In this document: piece after piece, positions 49,267 to 51,864 of the stretch
Layout: each line of letters opens with the position of its first letter
How positions within the stretch are numbered: the stretch's first letter is position 1
Position numbers and translations under genes: made by a program
Assembly (NCBI GenBank): GCA_021298215.1
Contig: JAJTEE010000010.1
Span: forward strand, 1 to 51,864
Origin: Alphaproteobacteria bacterium
GTDB taxonomy: Bacteria > Pseudomonadota > Alphaproteobacteria > Paracaedibacterales > CAITNM01
DNA: 51,864 bases
Direction: 5' to 3'
Notes under the pieces: generated by a model
Seen by the model: the letters and a program-made list of their open reading frames with translations, nothing else
Databases searched by the model: none
What the model was told of the DNA's origin: nothing

Positions 49267-50382
49267 CTACTCATGAACCCAATTGCTCAAAAATTTTATG
49301 CCAGTTTCGGTCGAAAAAATATTTTGCCCATTATGCAGTACAATAATGCCAATTTTTTTGTCGGGTAAAAATCCTACAAAGCTAATAAATCCTTTCACAT
49401 AGCCACCATGAAAAACCACCCGACATTTGTCATTTTCCACAATGCGCCAACCAAGCCCATAGTAAGAGCGCAACTTTCCGTCCATTTCACCCTTAAGCCA
49501 CAAAAACAAATCCGGTGCCGTCGTATGCGGACGATGGAAAATTTCTAAATCATCTGTGCTTACCAAGCTGTCATCGCCCATCATTTGCAATCGCAAAAAG
49601 GGAATCATATCCATAATGCTGGCATTAATTCCGGCCGCTGATGCTACCGACCCGTGATAAAGTTTTGAGTACGTTTTAGAGGCATAAAATCGTCCATTTT
49701 TTCCTGCCGTGTGCGGCCAAGCTTTATTATTTTGAGCAATAAAATCTTCATAGCCAACAGTTGCGCGGTGCATCCCAAGCGGTCTAAATAAAGTTTCTTG
49801 GACAATCTCTTTAAAAGACGACTTTTGTGTATTCTCCAAAACCTCTTCAAGCAAGCTATATACCACATTATGATAATCAAATTCCTCGCCGGGTTCACGC
49901 TGACGTTGAGTCGTGATTAGGTCCTCTAAAAGCTGCGGTCGAAGCACGCTGCTTTCAATCTTATTATTCCACCCCATGCGGTTGTATCCTGAGGTGTGCG
50001 CTAAAAGATGATGAACTTTTGTATCTGGATGCAAGTAGGGTAGGTAGGTTTGCGCCGAATCATGAATATTCAATAATCCTGATTTTTGTAAAATAGCAAC
50101 GACGGTTGCCGTAACAGGCTTAGAAATAGAGCCAATCTGAAAAACCGTGTTAGTATCAACCTCTTCTTTACTTCCTTTTTTCTTTACGCCATAGGCTTTT
50201 ACAAATACCACTTCATCATGATCAAGCACCGCAATTGTGCATCCTATAGCTTTTCCTAGCTTTATTTGCTTTTGCACGTGCTCATCTAATTTTTTTAAAG
50301 CGAGGGGCGATACGGAATGTGCATTAACAGCGATGGTTACAACGCAAAAACCAAACCATAATAAGCAGAATTTTTTTAGCAT
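49267..50382 (-). CDS. Serine beta-lactamase-like hydrolase (class C/PBP-like)
   Basis: 371 residues; signal peptide FCLLWFGFCVVTIAVNA. Full active-site set of the family: S85-I-S-K88 in QIGSISKPVTA, Y170-H-N172 in FDYHNVVYSLLE and H325-G-G in VFHGGYVKG (in place of KTG). The overall plan (LLAHTSGY, FRPLGMHRATVG) is that of AmpC-type beta-lactamases, D-aminopeptidases/esterases and LACTB-like proteins. HGG instead of KTG is common in the esterase/peptidase side, so beta-lactam resistance is not implied. Confidence 0.88.
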   Translation of the reverse strand: MLKKFCLLWFGFCVVTIAVNAHSVSPLALKKLDEHVQKQIKLGKAIGCTIAVLDHDEVVFVKAYGVKKKGSKEEVDTNTVFQIGSISKPVTATVVAILQKSGLLNIHDSAQTYLPYLHPDTKVHHLLAHTSGYNRMGWNNKIESSVLRPQLLEDLITTQRQREPGEEFDYHNVVYSLLEEVLENTQKSSFKEIVQETLFRPLGMHRATVGYEDFIAQNNKAWPHTAGKNGRFYASKTYSKLYHGSVASAAGINASIMDMIPFLRLQMMGDDSLVSTDDLEIFHRPHTTAPDLFLWLKGEMDGKLRSYYGLGWRIVENDKCRVVFHGGYVKGFISFVGFLPDKKIGIIVLHNGQNIFSTETGIKFLSNWVHE

Positions 50383-50399
50383 ATCTTTCTCAAGTACTT

Positions 50400-50436
50400 G
50401 TCATTCTGAGTAAGGCAAAGCCTTACGCGAGGATCC
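50400..50436. repeat. REP-like element with GTAAGGC hairpin
   Basis: GTCATTCTGA, then GTAAGGCAAAGCCTTAC (7-bp perfect stem) and GCGAGGATCCA. Shares its start with the 30.2 kb copy. Confidence 0.6.
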
Positions 50437-50457
50437 AATGAATAAAATTAATTTTGT

Positions 50458-51138
50458 CTATCTCGTATCATCCTGCCAGTCTAATTTCATCGCGTCCAAA
50501 ACTTTTACAAAATTTTCTGGCAATGGCGCATGCAGCAAAATCTTCTCTTTTTTCGCGTATAATGGCACGTTCATCTCATAACAATGCAAGCAAAGCGAAT
50601 TCTCTTTATCTTTTTGGCCATAGATTTGGTCTCCCACAATCGGATATCCCAGGGCTTGCAAATGAATGCGCAACTGATGGGTACGTCCTGTAATGGGAAT
50701 AAGCTTTACAAGCGTTGCTGTATCAGATCGCGCTAGCACTTCATAATGGGTAAGCGACGGTTGACCATTATCATCAATCTTTCCCCACCATGATTTTTTA
50801 TCACGAGATTTTTTAGCGATCGGTAAATTAATCTCACCTTGGTTATTCTCAATCACCCCATGGGCAATAGCAATATACGTCTTTTCAATAAGATGCTGTT
50901 GAAAAAGTTCGCTTAATCTTTTAAGCGCAACCTTATTTCGCCCCAGAATTAAACAACCTGTCGTATCTTTATCTAAGCGATGCGCAAGCTCTGGCCTTTT
51001 AGGTAGTCCAAAGCGTAAATCATCTAAGTAATCTTCAAGCGTGGCGATTTTTCTTCCCGCCCCTTTATGCACGGGTAGGCCAGACGGTTTATTAATAGCC
51101 AACATCAAGGCATCCCTATAAAGTACCTCAATGCTCAT
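50458..51138 (-). CDS. RluA-family pseudouridine synthase
   Basis: 226 residues. Contains AINKPSGLPVHKG (motif I), HRLDKDTTG with catalytic Asp56 (motif II), YIAIAHG, and the PITGRTHQLRIHLQALGYPI motif III. It lacks an N-terminal S4 domain, as in the short RluA/RluE-like and TruC groups, so the target (23S rRNA or tRNA) cannot be named. Enzymes of this family isomerise uridines in RNA. Translation starts MSIEVLYRDA. It is transcribed away from the candidate origin to its right. Confidence 0.92.
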   Translation of the reverse strand: MSIEVLYRDALMLAINKPSGLPVHKGAGRKIATLEDYLDDLRFGLPKRPELAHRLDKDTTGCLILGRNKVALKRLSELFQQHLIEKTYIAIAHGVIENNQGEINLPIAKKSRDKKSWWGKIDDNGQPSLTHYEVLARSDTATLVKLIPITGRTHQLRIHLQALGYPIVGDQIYGQKDKENSLCLHCYEMNVPLYAKKEKILLHAPLPENFVKVLDAMKLDWQDDTR

Positions 51139-51186
51139 CTGGATATCTCAAGGAAAATCTCATATAAAAAAGCCACAATGCCTCGC

Positions 51187-51226
51187 AAAAAAAAAGATGT
51201 CAATCAATAATTTTGGTATTGACATC
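51187..51226 (-). terminator. Terminator-like hairpin upstream of the pseudouridine synthase
   Basis: Minus strand GATGTCAAT and ATTGACATC pair perfectly around a 13-base loop, followed by T9. It would stop transcription coming leftward from the 51.2-51.8 kb region, where no gene is visible. Confidence 0.7.
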
Positions 51227-51545
51227 GACTTATCCACAGATTTTTTTCACCAATTTAGGAATAAATAGTTTGACTAAAATTAAATAAATTTTTTTGATAA
51301 TTTTTTTCAAAAAGAGCAGAAAAGAAGGCAAAAGGGAGCAGTAGCCTGTTTTTTGAGCAGAGGGAAGAGACGCGAACCCAGGCCTAGAGAAAATGAATTC
51401 ATTCAGGATTTATCCAATGATTTATCCACAGAAGTTGGGGATAAGTGGCGGTGTTGCATGAATGCGGTTTTACTTGGTTTCAGGGGTATTTTTTACGGAT
51501 TATTTTAATTTTTTGTAATTAAATTAGTTAACAATGTGTTAACAG
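51225..51545. other. Candidate replication origin: DnaA boxes and CtrA-type site
   Basis: TTATCCACA occurs perfectly at 51230-51238 and 51422-51430, with TTATCCAAT at 51410-51418 and a minus-strand TTATCCCCA at 51436-51444. The last three are packed in 35 bases. AT-rich tracts follow both groups. TTAACAATGTGTTAAC at 51528-51543 fits the CtrA consensus TTAA-N7-TTAA(C), a site found in alphaproteobacterial origins. No gene lies within. Chromosomal origin is the best reading; a plasmid origin would need a rep gene outside the window. Confidence 0.5.
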
Positions 51546-51573
51546 CAAGGTAAAACGTCGTGAAATAAGGAAT

Positions 51574-51652
51574 GTCTTTGCAAGGAACGTAAGCTACTTG
51601 GCAATCCTCATTAAAGATCGCCACACAAGGCTATCGCTATGGTCGTGATGAC
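51574..51652. repeat. TTGCGAG-type dispersed repeat
   Basis: GTCTTTGCAAGGAACGTAAG, GGCAATCCTCATTAAAGATC, GCCACACAAGGCTATCGCTA, then GGTCGTGATGACAG. It resembles the GTCATTGCGAGGAAGC...GGCAATC...GTGATGACA repeats known from several bacterial genomes, and the half-copy at 20602-20646. Confidence 0.6.
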
Positions 51653-51864
51653 AGATTAACCTTTAATCGTTCTGTTGCTTGCTTTCTCTGACGTCCAGTA
51701 GCTTGGTTGCGGAACCTCGTACTAGCTCTTTGTATTGCTGCGTTGGGTGCTGCAACATTTCCTAGCTGATTGATTTTTTCCGAATAGATGTTATTAGTTT
51801 GGGATTTTTTATTTATTTAAAAATATAGAAAAATTTGAATAAAAATACAAATTATATTATATAT

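Larger units (their letters stand above)
51139..51864. other. Gene-free right end of the window
   Basis: Besides the terminator-like hairpin, the candidate origin and the TTGCGAG-type repeat, the remainder (51653-51864) shows one minus-strand open frame without a start codon and an AT-only tail. I see no RNA gene. Confidence 0.6.

Noticed and set aside
49267..50382. Beta-lactam resistance gene
   Set aside because: The HGG third motif and overall plan are as typical for esterases and peptidases of this fold; resistance cannot be claimed from sequence.
51653..51800. Minus-strand open frame with a basic, Gln-rich reading (NQATGRQRKQATERLK)
   Set aside because: No start codon lies between the upstream stop and this frame and the 3' end runs into a dispersed repeat; it could be a gene relic but cannot be supported.

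Overview
The window (51,864 bases, AT-rich) looks like chromosome from an intracellular alphaproteobacterium, most likely of the Holosporales/Paracaedibacter type or a relative. The reasons are an aa3-type cytochrome oxidase subunit III, an HU protein, a permease closely resembling the rickettsial S-adenosylmethionine importer, a ProP-like permease, HK97/GTA-type phage genes, and a very large number of Sec-exported proteins of no recognisable family. This placement is inferred from protein resemblance read by eye, not from a database search.

Layout. 49-3888: a secreted NHL-repeat (beta-propeller) protein with autotransporter-like strands, ending inside a tail gene. 3872-18441: a minus-strand phage head/tail morphogenesis cluster in the order portal, prohead protease, capsid, head-tail connector, adaptor, tail completion, 34-residue ORF, tail-tube-like, tail-tip-like. 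It is interrupted by cargo: 5.5-9.2 kb holds small secreted proteins and a plus-strand permease, and 12.3-16.6 kb holds a serine protease, a catalytically dead copy of it, and a family of small MNT-leader secreted proteins. Large terminase and tape measure genes are absent. 18.8-28.7 kb: secreted unknowns, RhlE helicase, a pseudopilin-like protein and a possible amidoligase-fold protein. 28.9-35.1 kb: ordinary metabolism (MFS permease, SIMPL protein, photolyase, DsbD, Cox3). 35.1-39.5 kb: a secreted kinase-like protein and other secreted unknowns. 39.8-41.9 kb: HU, tRNA-Val(UAC), an LptM-like lipoprotein remnant and an M48-TPR protease. 41.9-49.2 kb: two large coiled-coil secreted paralogues (one broken, one intact), two outer-membrane beta-barrels and a small membrane protein. 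49.3-51.1 kb: a serine beta-lactamase-like hydrolase and an RluA-type pseudouridine synthase. 51.2-51.55 kb: a gene-free region with DnaA boxes and a CtrA-type site, a candidate origin.

The most striking structure is the cargo inside the phage cluster. The capsid gene and three secreted-protein genes share about 110 bases of 5' leader, the ribosome-binding site and the first codons (ATG AAT ACA). Each leader carries an intrinsic-terminator hairpin placed 27-30 bases before the start codon, and in one copy the stem has changed on both sides with pairing kept. Portal, tail-tip and several secreted genes also have a terminator-like hairpin just before their ribosome-binding site, and the portal promoter region is duplicated in front of another secreted gene. 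Taken together this suggests that a domesticated phage/GTA-like gene set and a set of exported, perhaps host-directed, proteins use one style of attenuated leader. That regulatory reading is inference; the repeated leaders themselves are seen directly.

Several genes are broken at homopolymer tracts (C9 near 42.8 kb, A7 near 38.8 kb, possibly T4 near 8.4 kb), consistent with ongoing gene decay or slippage.
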